A stretch of DNA of 64,000 nt, taken from contig NZ_FMYV01000001.1 in NCBI RefSeq assembly GCF_900102615.1, forward strand, positions 310,913-374,912. The letters run 5' to 3'. Numbering within the stretch: position 1 is the first letter of the stretch; each line of letters begins with the position of its first letter. Source of the DNA: Geotoga petraea (lineage in GTDB: Bacteria > Thermotogota > Thermotogae > Petrotogales > Petrotogaceae). This document shows positions 35,544 through 44,587 of the stretch, in pieces. The notes beneath the pieces were generated by a model, which was not told where the DNA came from, made no database searches, and worked only from the letters and a program-made list of their open reading frames with translations. The translations under genes were made by a program, and so were the position numbers.

Positions 35544-36259
35544 ATAGGGTACACCTTCTTATTGTATATCGCTTCTTTTAACGCTATAAAAGATCTATTT
35601 TTAGCTCTTACTTGGCATGAAAAATGGTTAAGTTCATCAGGAGTATGCGCATCATTTCCAAAGATAAAATTGCTAAATCCAAGGTCTTTTGCAAATTCAA
35701 TTTCTTTTTCATTTTTAACTTCTACTGCATCAAATTCAATATCTTTTGGTGGTAACCCTAATTGAGTTATAAGTCCAAAAGCTCTGAATATGTGGGCAGG
35801 AAAAACAATAGTTTCATATTTTTTTGCTTCCATAACAAGTTTATTTATACTATATTTTGAAGAACTACCCAAATAAGGGTTTTCTAATATATATTCAAAA
35901 TCACCTTCACCATTTAAACAAATTTGATATCCAAATTTTTCAGGATCGTATTTGTTAATAATGAGAGAACTTTCTATAAATTTTCCGAATTTTTCTGCTT
36001 CATCCAGTTTGTTAAAAAGAATTATTACATGAACCTCTTCAATAGTCTGTACTTCTATTCCAGGAACTATTTTAATATCAGTATTACTAAAATAATTAAT
36101 AAATGGCCTGATATTTCTAGTAGAGTTGTGATCTGTAATAGCTAACCAATTAATATTGCTTTTTAGCAACAACTCTTTGTATAGATCTGAAGACATTGAG
36201 ATATCAGCGCATGGAGATAATACTGTATGATTATGAAATGAACAATTAAATAGAGCCAT
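35531..36259 (-). CDS. PHP-domain phosphoesterase-like protein
   Basis: A 242-residue PHP protein. Metal-binding motifs are SFHNHTVLSPCAD (H9, H11), LAITDHN, GIEVQT, PAHIFRAFG and FGNDAH. This subtype sits with DRTGG and HATPase genes in hydrogenase-linked clusters and its substrate is not known. It overlaps both neighbours by 13-14 bases. The ribosome binding site is weak, suggesting translation coupled to the preceding DRTGG gene. Confidence 0.9.
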   Translation of the reverse strand: MALFNCSFHNHTVLSPCADISMSSDLYKELLLKSNINWLAITDHNSTRNIRPFINYFSNTDIKIVPGIEVQTIEEVHVIILFNKLDEAEKFGKFIESSLIINKYDPEKFGYQICLNGEGDFEYILENPYLGSSSKYSINKLVMEAKKYETIVFPAHIFRAFGLITQLGLPPKDIEFDAVEVKNEKEIEFAKDLGFSNFIFGNDAHTPDELNHFSCQVRAKNRSFIALKEAIYNKKVYPIWQH

Positions 36260-36590
36260 TATCTTTTAAAATTTTGTATATTTTTCCAGTTATTTCAAAA
36301 CCAGATAATTCGGTTTTTAAAAGATTAATTCTCATATCCTTAGCTCTTTCTAATGTTTCTGGCAAGTAATTAAGATTTTCAGGAATAAGAATCGCTTTTG
36401 CCCCTATAACTTCTGCTACTGCTATTATATTTTGGTGAGTTTGATGGGTTATCCATATGCAATTTTCTTTACCATTTCTCATTACTTCAGATAATAGATC
36501 GCCGATAACTCCAGCATTTATTTTAACTTTTAAATTACCTTCATTTACTAATTCCAAGTTAAACTCAGAAATAATGTCTTCTAATATCAA
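36246..36590 (-). CDS. DRTGG-domain protein (second copy)
   Basis: A 114-residue single-domain DRTGG protein with the alternating strand and helix pattern INAGVIGDLLSEVMRNG, IWITHQTHQNIIAVAEVIGAKAILIPENL. The first copy (37546-37914) has the same core. DRTGG domains occur beside CBS domains in phosphotransacetylase and pyrophosphatase and can bind nucleotides. Starts with TTG, with GGGGGAT upstream, two bases after the CBS gene stop. Confidence 0.82.
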   Translation of the reverse strand: MILEDIISEFNLELVNEGNLKVKINAGVIGDLLSEVMRNGKENCIWITHQTHQNIIAVAEVIGAKAILIPENLNYLPETLERAKDMRINLLKTELSGFEITGKIYKILKDNGSI

Positions 36591-36592
36591 TG

Positions 36593-37549
36593 TTATCCCC
36601 CCTGATCATTTAAATAAAATAACATTTCAAGTTTTACCCCTTTATTCAGACTCGATATCAAGGTCATCCTGTCAGAAAATCTTTTCATATTTGGTAATCC
36701 CATGCCAGCTCCAAATCCTTTTTCTCTTACGTTTTCTGGTGCCGTTGAATAACCTTCAGTCAATGCAGTTTCAATATCTTCTATTCCTTTACCCCTATCT
36801 TCTATAAAAACCTTTATATGGTCTTCATTTATCCAGCAATAAATACATCCTTCAGAGTTAGAATGTATTACTATATTTGCCTCGCCCTCATATGTTGAAA
36901 TAGATATTTTTCTAACTAAATCTTGTTTTATACCTTTTTCAATCAAAAATTTTTTCAATTTTGTAGCACCTAATCCGACCATTTCAACAGATTTATAGTT
37001 AACTTTGAATTTAAAATCAGAATTTTCTCTATTTACTTCTTCACCTGTAATAGAAGAAACAAATTGTTTATTCAAAGTTTTATACCTTCGGTCATCATGA
37101 ACATATATATATCCAAGTTTCTTGAACATCCACTCTAAAATATCCAACTTGGTTACTACCCCAACAACTTTACCCGAATCATTACAAACTGGGTATCTAC
37201 CAAATTTTTTTGAATCATTTAATTCCAAAAACTTCATTATAGTGTCAGTGTTAGAGAGGTAAACAACATCTTTTGTCATCCATTTATCAACACGATCGTT
37301 TAGATCCCCACTTTCAAAAACTTTGATTATATCTTCAATGGAAAGTATACCAGCTAACTTTAAATTTCGCTTAATTACAGGCATGCCAGAAATACCCTTT
37401 ATTCTCATAACTTCCTTAGCATATTTAATTTTGGTTTCTTCAGTAACTACTATGGGAGGAGAACTCATAATATTTTCTATTGAAGTATTAGAGAAAACTT
37501 TTGATAAGATATTCACAAGCTTATCTACATCATTATGAGGGCTGATCAT
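36593..37549 (-). CDS. CBS-domain pair fused to a HATPase domain
   Basis: A 318-residue fusion. Residues about 25-145 form two CBS domains (MSSPPIVVTEETKIKYAKE, MTKDVVYLSNTDTIMKF), a module that often binds adenine nucleotides. A linker with HDDRRYK leads to a GHKL ATPase domain (about 185-318) with EDRGKGIED and GFGAGMGLPNMKRF. This suggests a nucleotide-sensing protein kinase or anti-sigma factor. It overlaps the preceding DRTGG gene by ATGA. In relatives this gene order accompanies the bifurcating hydrogenase; no hydrogenase is in this window. Confidence 0.85.
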   Translation of the reverse strand: MISPHNDVDKLVNILSKVFSNTSIENIMSSPPIVVTEETKIKYAKEVMRIKGISGMPVIKRNLKLAGILSIEDIIKVFESGDLNDRVDKWMTKDVVYLSNTDTIMKFLELNDSKKFGRYPVCNDSGKVVGVVTKLDILEWMFKKLGYIYVHDDRRYKTLNKQFVSSITGEEVNRENSDFKFKVNYKSVEMVGLGATKLKKFLIEKGIKQDLVRKISISTYEGEANIVIHSNSEGCIYCWINEDHIKVFIEDRGKGIEDIETALTEGYSTAPENVREKGFGAGMGLPNMKRFSDRMTLISSLNKGVKLEMLFYLNDQGG

Positions 37550-37914
37550 TTCAATGCCTCATCTGTTCCCATAGAGTCTTTAAGACCATTATTATAAAGA
37601 ACTGCACAAGCTACATACATAGACAAATTTGATTTTAATATTGTAATATCAAGATCTTTAGCAATTTTAATAATATTTTCTTTTATTTCTTTACCTCTAA
37701 CAAATATTATTCCTTTTGCTCCTATTACAGCTGCTGTAGTAATTGTTTGAGGGCTAGTTAATCCTGTTATAAGGAACATATTCTCTTTTGAAAAAGCAAG
37801 AAAATCTGACATTAAGTCAGAAGCCCCAGCGTATTCTATGTCAAATTCATTTATATTATCAGATTTGGTAATTACTTTGGATTTTGTTAGTTCTATAAGT
37901 TTGTCTAAATTCAT
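37546..37914 (-). CDS. DRTGG-domain protein (first copy)
   Basis: A 122-residue DRTGG protein: EYAGASDLMSDFLAFS, NMFLITGLTSPQTITTAAVIGAKGIIFVRGK. It shares the core with the second copy four genes' length downstream, and the pair flanks the CBS-ATPase gene. The ATG follows AAGGGGTGA. Likely a partner or sensor for the CBS-ATPase; no enzyme activity is evident. Confidence 0.82.
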   Translation of the reverse strand: MNLDKLIELTKSKVITKSDNINEFDIEYAGASDLMSDFLAFSKENMFLITGLTSPQTITTAAVIGAKGIIFVRGKEIKENIIKIAKDLDITILKSNLSMYVACAVLYNNGLKDSMGTDEALK

Positions 37915-37924
37915 GTTTCACCCC

Positions 37925-38617
37925 TTAATCTAATATATTTCCTTTGTAATCGTTTTTAATGAAAGATTCATAAGTCCAAGGGCATTTTTCTTTAAAAACC
38001 TCGGCAATTGCTTTGGCGTATTCCTGAATTTCCCATTGTGCATGTGAATCAGCCCTTAAATCAAGAAAATGCATTATAGCCCTTGCATTTGTAGTAAGAT
38101 AAAATTCAGTATACTGACCAACAGGCAATACAGTTCTTGCCATTTCTCTCGCAACTCCCATATCCAGTAATTCTTTGTACACTGAATAAGTTTCATCGTA
38201 AATCTTTTCAATTTTATTTATGGCTTTTTGAGTTAGTTCTTTATCATCGGTTTTAAAACTTCCCTGTTTATTTTTTGTGTCCTGTATTCTAATATGATCT
38301 GGAAGATAAAATTCATCTGCTTGCTTGCTGGTATATCTTCTACTTATTTCATTTGGAGACATTCCTATTCTATGTCTAAACCATTGTCTGACAACAAAAA
38401 TAGGGGCTTTGACATGGAAAGTAAAAGAAATATGTTCAAAAGGTGAAAAATGTCCATGTTTTAAAAGATAATTGATCAACTTTTTATCTTTTTCTTCGGT
38501 AGATAGTTCTTTTCCATATGAAACTCTTGCAGCTCTAACGGCAGATCTATCATCTCCCATACAATCTACAAGATGTACAAAACCTTTATCTAAAACATTA
38601 ATTTTCATGTTCTTCAT
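37925..38617 (-). CDS. thyX: FAD-dependent thymidylate synthase ThyX
   Basis: Makes dTMP from dUMP using FAD and methylenetetrahydrofolate. The 230-residue protein carries the ThyX motif ([16 protein letters not shown]), preceded by [19 protein letters not shown], and the substrate-binding ending [15 protein letters not shown]. No thyA is present here, in line with Thermotogota. The start is uncertain: ATG 38617 overlaps the TPR gene by 20 bases, and a second ATG at 38608 is possible. Confidence 0.96.
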   Translation of the reverse strand: MKNMKINVLDKGFVHLVDCMGDDRSAVRAARVSYGKELSTEEKDKKLINYLLKHGHFSPFEHISFTFHVKAPIFVVRQWFRHRIGMSPNEISRRYTSKQADEFYLPDHIRIQDTKNKQGSFKTDDKELTQKAINKIEKIYDETYSVYKELLDMGVAREMARTVLPVGQYTEFYLTTNARAIMHFLDLRADSHAQWEIQEYAKAIAEVFKEKCPWTYESFIKNDYKGNILD

Positions 38618-39776
38618 CAGAGATTTCAGTCCTTTCTTTTGGTGATTTTTTTATCAATAAATAGTATGTAAAGAAAAAAACAAATGAAAAAAATAAAAAA
38701 TAAGGTAATATGTTGATTAAAAAATTTTCAACCATAAAATCAAAATTTATTTTTTTTAACAACAATTGAGCTTCCTTGTTGTCTTTATTAAAATGTAATG
38801 ATTTTTGAAGTAATATTCTTACCATATTCAAATTTTTCTTTTTATCCTCTTCATAATAAGAATTGGCCAATTTAAAAAGAGAGTTTGGATTTTGTGGGTC
38901 ATAATCTAAAGAAGTCTTATAATATAATATTTTTTGCGAATTGGTATTTGATATGTCTCCCATTAATTCATAAGAAGAAGAAAGGACATACTTATTATTT
39001 GATTGTTCTATTACATTTTCCAGAATTTTAATAGATTGAGAGTTGTTTTCTAACTTTTGAAATCCTTTTGCAAAAATCAACATAGTTCTATCATTCTTTT
39101 CTATGAAGTTTGTGTAAATTTCGTATAGGTTTTTTAAATCTTCATAGCGTTGAGATTCGAAGGATATAGTTGTCAGAAGCTCTATTATAGATTTATTTTC
39201 AGGAAAATTTTTGTATATATTGTTTAATTTTGTAAAAGATTCTCCAGGTTCGGCTATATATTTTGAATACCATTTTATGTAAGAAAAATAATATGCCGAT
39301 AAAGGGTTTAATCCTATATTTTCTTCAATTTTTTTTGTTTTTTCTATTATAGTTTGTTCCAAAGAAAGGCTTCTTTCTTTTTCCCAAATTCTAAAAGAGA
39401 AAGTAGTGAAAAGAGAGTTTAAAATAACCGAGTTATCATAATTGTTCAAGGCATTTCTCAACCTATTTTGTATAAAACTATAGTTATAAGGCATACTTTC
39501 AGAAAGAATATTTAAAGCTATAGAATCATCTGAACTCAAACTTTCCATATTTTCTGACCTTAACATATTAGCAGTATTTTTATAGGCTTGATTCCCCGTT
39601 TCTATGTATTTCAAATACAATCCCAGGGCATTTAAGTTTTTATCTGATTTTCTTATTAGCTCATCAGGTTCAAAAGAATAAACATAATTATCCAATTTTG
39701 TAGAAAATAAGCTGACCGACATTAAAAGAATAATAAAAAAAATAAAAATATGTTTTAGTTCATTCATTTTCCTCAT
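38598..39776 (-). CDS. Membrane-anchored TPR-like protein
   Basis: A 392-residue protein with an N-terminal signal or membrane helix ([17 protein letters not shown]), a long helical region that reads as TPR-like repeats (for example [18 protein letters not shown], then [11 protein letters not shown]), and a C-terminal membrane helix ([20 protein letters not shown]) followed by a charged tail. The repeats probably face the periplasm. Unknown function; likely a scaffold. It overlaps FapA-like DUF342 by 17 bases and thyX by 20. Confidence 0.75.
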   Translation of the reverse strand: MRKMNELKHIFIFFIILLMSVSLFSTKLDNYVYSFEPDELIRKSDKNLNALGLYLKYIETGNQAYKNTANMLRSENMESLSSDDSIALNILSESMPYNYSFIQNRLRNALNNYDNSVILNSLFTTFSFRIWEKERSLSLEQTIIEKTKKIEENIGLNPLSAYYFSYIKWYSKYIAEPGESFTKLNNIYKNFPENKSIIELLTTISFESQRYEDLKNLYEIYTNFIEKNDRTMLIFAKGFQKLENNSQSIKILENVIEQSNNKYVLSSSYELMGDISNTNSQKILYYKTSLDYDPQNPNSLFKLANSYYEEDKKKNLNMVRILLQKSLHFNKDNKEAQLLLKKINFDFMVENFLINILPYFLFFSFVFFFTYYLLIKKSPKERTEISDEEHEN

Positions 39777-41133
39777 TATAACCTCTCATAATAATTTTGT
39801 CTTCATGTAAAACAAATCTGACTTTTGTTATCTCTTTGTTTGGGAAAAACTTTTTCTTATGTATCATTATTTCTGCACCAGGATATATGACTTCTTTTGC
39901 TATGATTTCTCCACCTTCTTTAGAATTATCAATAGATTTTTGAAGTCTTTCTAAATGTATTTCATTTTTTGATAAATTGCTTTTTAATTCTTTAGCAGTT
40001 TGTACAGTTTTTCTATATTGTTCAACCTTATCTTCTGTAAGCTTATTTTCTTTTTTCAATTTCATCAAACCCTTTAAGATAATTGATAACTTTTTTAGAT
40101 TTTGAACATCTAAGGCTATTTGACTTTCCAATACCGTCATTTCTTCATTTAAAGTTGGAGGGACCCCTACCTCACAGCTTGTTTTTACACTCATTCTACT
40201 CCCAATATAGGGGGCAGAAATTAAATTTCCTGCCATTAATGTTCCTCCAGATATTCTGCCATTCTTATCAATTATTTCTATTTTTTCTCCAGCTTTTATC
40301 AGGGAATTTATTGAAGACTGATTGATTATAACATCTTTTTCAACCTCAATATCTGCATTTTCCACATAGTTAGTTTCCAAGTATTCAGCTTTTATAATAC
40401 CTTTGTTTCCACCCTTTATGCCATTTACTTTTATAGTTCCTCCAGATATTAATGTTGCGGCTTCTACTACTCCATCTATTATAATATCTTCTTCAGCTTC
40501 TACAATAAATCCTGGCTTAACATTTCCTTTTATTATAACTTTTCCTGGAAACCTAACGTTCCCAGTTGAATAGTCAACATCGCCTTTTATTGTGTGTACT
40601 TTAGACACATCTATATAAAAAGTATTTTGATTTTCTTTTTTAAAAATCAACTCACCTGGAATTGATGAATATATCTTTCCATTTTCTACCCTTGTGTTTT
40701 TACCAGTTACAACTTTTGGGTCTTCGCCTTTAAGTCCTTCTATCTCGTTACCATAAACATCTTTACCAGGTTCTCCCTTTTTTGCAGGAATAATTTCCGC
40801 AATTAACTCTCCTTCTTCCAAAGAAATTATGTTTGACCTTTCTCTCATGTTCATATATCTTTCAGATGATAAATTTTTTTTCTTTTTAACATGTAATTGC
40901 AATCTTCCTTTTTCACCATTCTTTGGACCCACTCCATAAGCCACAGAATATTCCTTTTCATAAATGGGATTGTTAACTATGCTATTAATAACATCTTCTT
41001 GAATTCCATATACAATTTCGTTGCTATGTAAAACTGAGTGTATTTCTTCTTTATTTGGTTTTGCCCCATCATCAGTTAAGATTATGTTCGCAACCATATT
41101 ATCCCCTGAAACCTTAATTTTGTATTTAGCCAT
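39760..41133 (-). CDS. FapA/DUF342 family protein
   Basis: A 457-residue protein of the DUF342 (FapA) family: an N-terminal domain with NEIVYGIQEDVINSIV and LIAEIIPAKKGEPGKDVYGNEI, then a right-handed beta-helix of short repeats (PGKVIIKGNVKPGFIVEAEE, IIIDGVVEAATLISGG) and a C-terminal coiled coil. FapA proteins in other bacteria affect envelope or flagellar placement, and some are polar. The neighbouring RsbW-like and TPR genes fit a signalling or envelope role. RBS GGAGG. Confidence 0.88.
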   Translation of the reverse strand: MAKYKIKVSGDNMVANIILTDDGAKPNKEEIHSVLHSNEIVYGIQEDVINSIVNNPIYEKEYSVAYGVGPKNGEKGRLQLHVKKKKNLSSERYMNMRERSNIISLEEGELIAEIIPAKKGEPGKDVYGNEIEGLKGEDPKVVTGKNTRVENGKIYSSIPGELIFKKENQNTFYIDVSKVHTIKGDVDYSTGNVRFPGKVIIKGNVKPGFIVEAEEDIIIDGVVEAATLISGGTIKVNGIKGGNKGIIKAEYLETNYVENADIEVEKDVIINQSSINSLIKAGEKIEIIDKNGRISGGTLMAGNLISAPYIGSRMSVKTSCEVGVPPTLNEEMTVLESQIALDVQNLKKLSIILKGLMKLKKENKLTEDKVEQYRKTVQTAKELKSNLSKNEIHLERLQKSIDNSKEGGEIIAKEVIYPGAEIMIHKKKFFPNKEITKVRFVLHEDKIIMRGYNEENE

Positions 41134-41148
41134 AAATAAACCTCCAGA

Positions 41149-41553
41149 TTAAACTAAAGTTTTTGAAAGTATTTGCATATTTCCCCCATCAATATCTATC
41201 CATTCAATACTATCAAAAACACTTTTTATAATGAAAACTCCTAAGCCACTATCTTGATAATCTTCTAAATCTCTATGTTTTATATTATCAACATTTATCT
41301 TTGGACCTTCATCTTTAATAGAAACTGTTAATTTATTTTTTTCTAAATTTATCTCAAGATAAATGTTGTTTTTTTCTTCAAAATTGTAAGTATGTTCTAT
41401 AATGTTTGCGATAGCTTCATTAATAGCCAATTCAATCATAAAAATTTCTTCTGAATTGTCATAATTGTTTAACTTTAAAAATTCTTTTAATGTGGATCTA
41501 ACCAAGCGTATATATTTTTTATCAGATAATATTCCCAAAGTAATTTTTTGCAT
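41149..41553 (-). CDS. RsbW/SpoIIAB-like anti-sigma factor kinase
   Basis: A 134-residue stand-alone GHKL ATPase of the anti-sigma type. The N-box is IELAINEAIANIIEHTY, the G1 box IKDEGPKIN, and the G2 box SGLGVFIIKSVFD. These proteins bind and phosphorylate a STAS antagonist; a STAS gene is six genes upstream in the same run (46016-46303). The sigma factor or other target is not in the window. Confidence 0.88.
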   Translation of the reverse strand: MQKITLGILSDKKYIRLVRSTLKEFLKLNNYDNSEEIFMIELAINEAIANIIEHTYNFEEKNNIYLEINLEKNKLTVSIKDEGPKINVDNIKHRDLEDYQDSGLGVFIIKSVFDSIEWIDIDGGNMQILSKTLV

Positions 41554-41562
41554 TAATCACCA

Positions 41563-42360
41563 TCACCAAATTAAGAATTTTGCCTTCCATCTATTTATTT
41601 TAACACGGCCTGATTCGAGATTAAAATCTTCTGCGATATTCTTCTTCATCAAAATCATTACAGGTTTTAAAGTTTTTATAACCTCTAATCCTCCATGATA
41701 AATGTATTTTGGAGCTAAGTCTTCAGGTATTTTCAAAATTTCTTTTTTATAAAGCGAAAAAACTATTTTAGCGTCATCCTCACCAATAATATTTGTTAAC
41801 TCATTAAAATTTTTATTTCTTGAAATTTCTTCTAATTCTTTTGCTTCATTTAATGAATATGAACAACCACAATATTTTTGTCTATAAATATCATATGTTC
41901 TACAAATTTCTGATGCCCTTTTTACTCCATTGTTTGATCTAAAATTAACGTATAAAAATTTTATACCATAATAATCTGCAAAATAATCTCCCCATTTTTT
42001 TATGGTAGAATGTGATTTTCTTGGAGAAGCTAATAAAGTTGTTGAATAAAAATCAAAGTTTAATTCTTTTGCTTTTTTTGCTGATTCTTCTAATCTAAAT
42101 TTTATACATTCTTCACATCTATTATTCAAATTGTTTTTTATTTTAGAATAAAAAATTTTTGGGTCATAATTATCATCAACAATTTCAAAGCCCCATTTAT
42201 TTGATAATTTAATTAACTCTTTTTTCCTTTTATTATATTCTTTTTCTGGATATATATTTGGGTTGTAAAAAAAAGTTTTTGGTTGGTACCCCTGGGTTAA
42301 TAACCTTTCAAAAGAAATAGTTAAATCAGGTGCGCAACAAACATGAAGAAAAATTTTCAA
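41563..42360 (-). CDS. queH: Epoxyqueuosine reductase QueH
   Basis: The last step of queuosine synthesis in tRNA, the QueH (DUF208) alternative to QueG. Of 265 residues. Cysteine motifs: HVCCAPDL near the N-terminus, RCEECIKFR near residue 78, and YCGCSYS near residue 160, matching the Fe-S and metal ligands of the family. SPRKSHSTIKKWG also fits. The start is TTG at 42360 in a TTGA overlap with comEA-like gene. Confidence 0.93.
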   Translation of the reverse strand: MKIFLHVCCAPDLTISFERLLTQGYQPKTFFYNPNIYPEKEYNKRKKELIKLSNKWGFEIVDDNYDPKIFYSKIKNNLNNRCEECIKFRLEESAKKAKELNFDFYSTTLLASPRKSHSTIKKWGDYFADYYGIKFLYVNFRSNNGVKRASEICRTYDIYRQKYCGCSYSLNEAKELEEISRNKNFNELTNIIGEDDAKIVFSLYKKEILKIPEDLAPKYIYHGGLEVIKTLKPVMILMKKNIAEDFNLESGRVKINRWKAKFLIW

Positions 42361-42857
42361 AAATCTATCATTCCTTCCAAATTACTCAAAATTGTTCTTT
42401 TTAGTCCAATATTGTACAAATCTTCAAAATTTTCTATCTTTTTATATAATCTGTAGTTAACAATTTTTTCAGCAGTTGTTTTTCCTATACCGGGAAGACT
42501 TTCAAGTTCAGATATTGTTGCTTTATTTACATTAATTTTTTCATCATTTAATTTAATTATTTTTTCACTCACATAAATATAGTTTTTAATTTTATTGTAG
42601 GTAGCTTTCCCTATACCACTTACTTTCATTACGTCTTCTTTTTTGGTGAAATTATATTTATTTCTGTAATCAATTATATTCTTTGCTTTGGCTTCACCAA
42701 TACCAGGAATATTGACCAAATCATAAACTGTACAATTAATTAAATCAACTTTAACAATAGAAGATTCAAAAACAAGATTGTTCTTTTCTTTTATTGTGAA
42801 TCCTATTGCAAAAACAACTATAATAAATAACAATGAAAAAAGCATTTTTAGTTTCAT
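42357..42857 (-). CDS. comEA: ComEA-like helix-hairpin-helix DNA-binding protein
   Basis: A 166-residue protein with an N-terminal membrane helix (LFSLLFIIVVFAIGFTI) and two helix-hairpin-helix modules, each with an INxA-type lead and PGIGxxxAxxIxxYR: DLVNIPGIGEAKAKNIIDYR and ELESLPGIGKTTAEKIVNYR. ComEA binds incoming DNA at the membrane in natural transformation. ComEC is not in the window, so a DNA uptake role is inferred from the family only. Confidence 0.85.
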   Translation of the reverse strand: MKLKMLFSLLFIIVVFAIGFTIKEKNNLVFESSIVKVDLINCTVYDLVNIPGIGEAKAKNIIDYRNKYNFTKKEDVMKVSGIGKATYNKIKNYIYVSEKIIKLNDEKINVNKATISELESLPGIGKTTAEKIVNYRLYKKIENFEDLYNIGLKRTILSNLEGMIDF

Positions 42858-42860
42858 TTT

Positions 42861-43589
42861 TTAACCCTCATCAGAATAAAAAGTTATTGATTTTAAAAAT
42901 CTATCTTTTATACTTAACCCTGTTAAATTTTGGAATCTATTTTCATCCATATTTTTGAGATAATCAAGAGCTTCAGAATATTCTTCAAAAATCCCAGCCA
43001 TTATAGCAAAATATTCATTATTACTCTGTGTATAGGAATTTAAAATGTAAACAGGTAGTCCTGATTTTCTCAAAGTATTAGCCGGAAGATAAGCTGGAGC
43101 TTGGTCAAAATAAAGATACAACTGAACAGCATACATTTTTTGTTCTTCTTCATTTTTGTAGTCTTCTCTATAGAGATAATATTTATCATTGTTTATAAAA
43201 ATATAGTATAAAATATCTTCTTCATAAGCCTCTACAGCATTTTCTAATAATTCTTGCCTTGTTTCAAAAACTTTCACAGCGCCTCTATTGTTTTGATATA
43301 AAGTATTAGTGGATCTTTGAAGTAAACTATAATAATTAAGTTCTTGCAATTCTATATTAGACGTATTAGGCTTAATTTCAAGTTTAGGTAGTTTAATTTC
43401 AACTGTTTCTGTAATTGCCTCAGTTGAATTTTCTTTGGGAGAAGTTTTTAAATCATTTATGCTAATTTCTAAGTTGTTCATCTGTTGCTTCAAGTATATA
43501 GAATAAGAGGTTAAAAGAAAGGCTATAAATGGTAGTATAAAGACAAATATTACTACGACCATAAAACCTTTATTAGATTTTTCATTCAA
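42861..43589 (-). CDS. Membrane-anchored protein with a possible SPOR-like C-terminus
   Basis: A 242-residue protein with one N-terminal membrane helix (VVVIFVFILPFIAFLLTSYSIYL), a low-complexity coiled and Thr/Pro/Glu-rich linker, and a folded C-terminal region (about 170-242) with GLPVYILNSYTQSNNEYFAIMAGIF, EEYSEALDYLKNM. The last part resembles the alpha-beta pattern of SPOR domains that bind denuded peptidoglycan, but the match is weak. Start is TTG in a TTGA overlap with the AroB-like gene; RBS GAGGTGA. Confidence 0.6.
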   Translation of the reverse strand: MNEKSNKGFMVVVIFVFILPFIAFLLTSYSIYLKQQMNNLEISINDLKTSPKENSTEAITETVEIKLPKLEIKPNTSNIELQELNYYSLLQRSTNTLYQNNRGAVKVFETRQELLENAVEAYEEDILYYIFINNDKYYLYREDYKNEEEQKMYAVQLYLYFDQAPAYLPANTLRKSGLPVYILNSYTQSNNEYFAIMAGIFEEYSEALDYLKNMDENRFQNLTGLSIKDRFLKSITFYSDEG

Positions 43590-44578
43590 AACAATTCACC
43601 TCTTAAAAATATCAAGAATTCTTCCAAATGATTTTTGAGTTCTTGATATGTTATTGTTATTTGTTTGCACTTGCCTTTTTCTATGATAATATCTTTTGTA
43701 GATTTTGTGTTGTTTATAACATCAACTTGTTTTATCAAATTTGTTAGATTAAAACCCAAATAATTCAAAAAAGATAAAAATTGTTCTACTTTTTCTATAG
43801 AAATAAATCCATTTAAATAGCTTATGAACAAGATAAATAAAAATATAAATCCGTCTATTTCAACTATATCATTTTTAAATAAAATATTTTTTCTAAAAAT
43901 TTTGCTTTTTATTCTATCTCCTGGAAAATATCCATAAGAGGATAAAAGAGATATAGAAAAACTTAGACCATTATTTATAAAATCAAAAAAGTCCAAATCA
44001 TTATTTCTTTTAACATAATTCTTGGTAAGATCTGAATATTTACTTTCATTTATATACCCTAAAAAAAATGGGTATATAAATGTTTTTTTATCAGTTAATT
44101 TAGGATTTTCTGTTATCAAAAGAGGATCGATATAAAGAAAATCTGGATATCCATCTACTTGTAAAAAATCTTCTTGAAAATTCATGTTTAAGTTAAATGA
44201 ACCTTTTAAGGGTGGAACTATCATTGTTTTTAAATTGGTTGGTATAAAAATCAACAAGTTTTTGTTAAAGCCTACAGAATTATATGTATAACCAGCTAAA
44301 CTCAAAACTTCATTTCCACCAAAACAAATTAAATTTGAAATATTGTCTTTATTGATTTTATCTGATAAATCTAAAAATTTATCCAATGATTTTGCATCTT
44401 TTCCTGAACGAATGAATTTTTGATTTTTAATTTTAAAAACATCTCTAAGATTGGATTCAAATACCATCAAAGATGAATAATAGTCTTGATACTTATTTAA
44501 AATTTTTTTGGATATGTTATCTTCAATAAAAATATTGATTTCTTTTTCAAAAGAAGTAGAATATAAATAATTTTTCAA
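43586..44578 (-). CDS. Degenerate dehydroquinate-synthase-like protein
   Basis: A 330-residue protein that follows the dehydroquinate synthase (AroB) fold order without its active site. CFGGNEVLSLAGYTYNSV (residues 85-102) fits the GGGVVGDLAGF nucleotide loop; IPTNLKTMIVPPLKGSFNLN fits PTTLLAQVDSSVGGKTGIN; FLYIDPLLI fits the following strand; [22 protein letters not shown] and EQFLSFLNYLGFN fit the C-terminal helices. The metal-binding NxGHTxGHAxE block of AroB is missing, with only hydrophobic sequence at that place. It is unlikely to catalyse the shikimate reaction. TTG start, coupled to the SPOR-like gene. My alignment is by eye. Confidence 0.6.
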   Translation of the reverse strand: MKNYLYSTSFEKEINIFIEDNISKKILNKYQDYYSSLMVFESNLRDVFKIKNQKFIRSGKDAKSLDKFLDLSDKINKDNISNLICFGGNEVLSLAGYTYNSVGFNKNLLIFIPTNLKTMIVPPLKGSFNLNMNFQEDFLQVDGYPDFLYIDPLLITENPKLTDKKTFIYPFFLGYINESKYSDLTKNYVKRNNDLDFFDFINNGLSFSISLLSSYGYFPGDRIKSKIFRKNILFKNDIVEIDGFIFLFILFISYLNGFISIEKVEQFLSFLNYLGFNLTNLIKQVDVINNTKSTKDIIIEKGKCKQITITYQELKNHLEEFLIFLRGELF

Positions 44579-44587
44579 AATATCACC

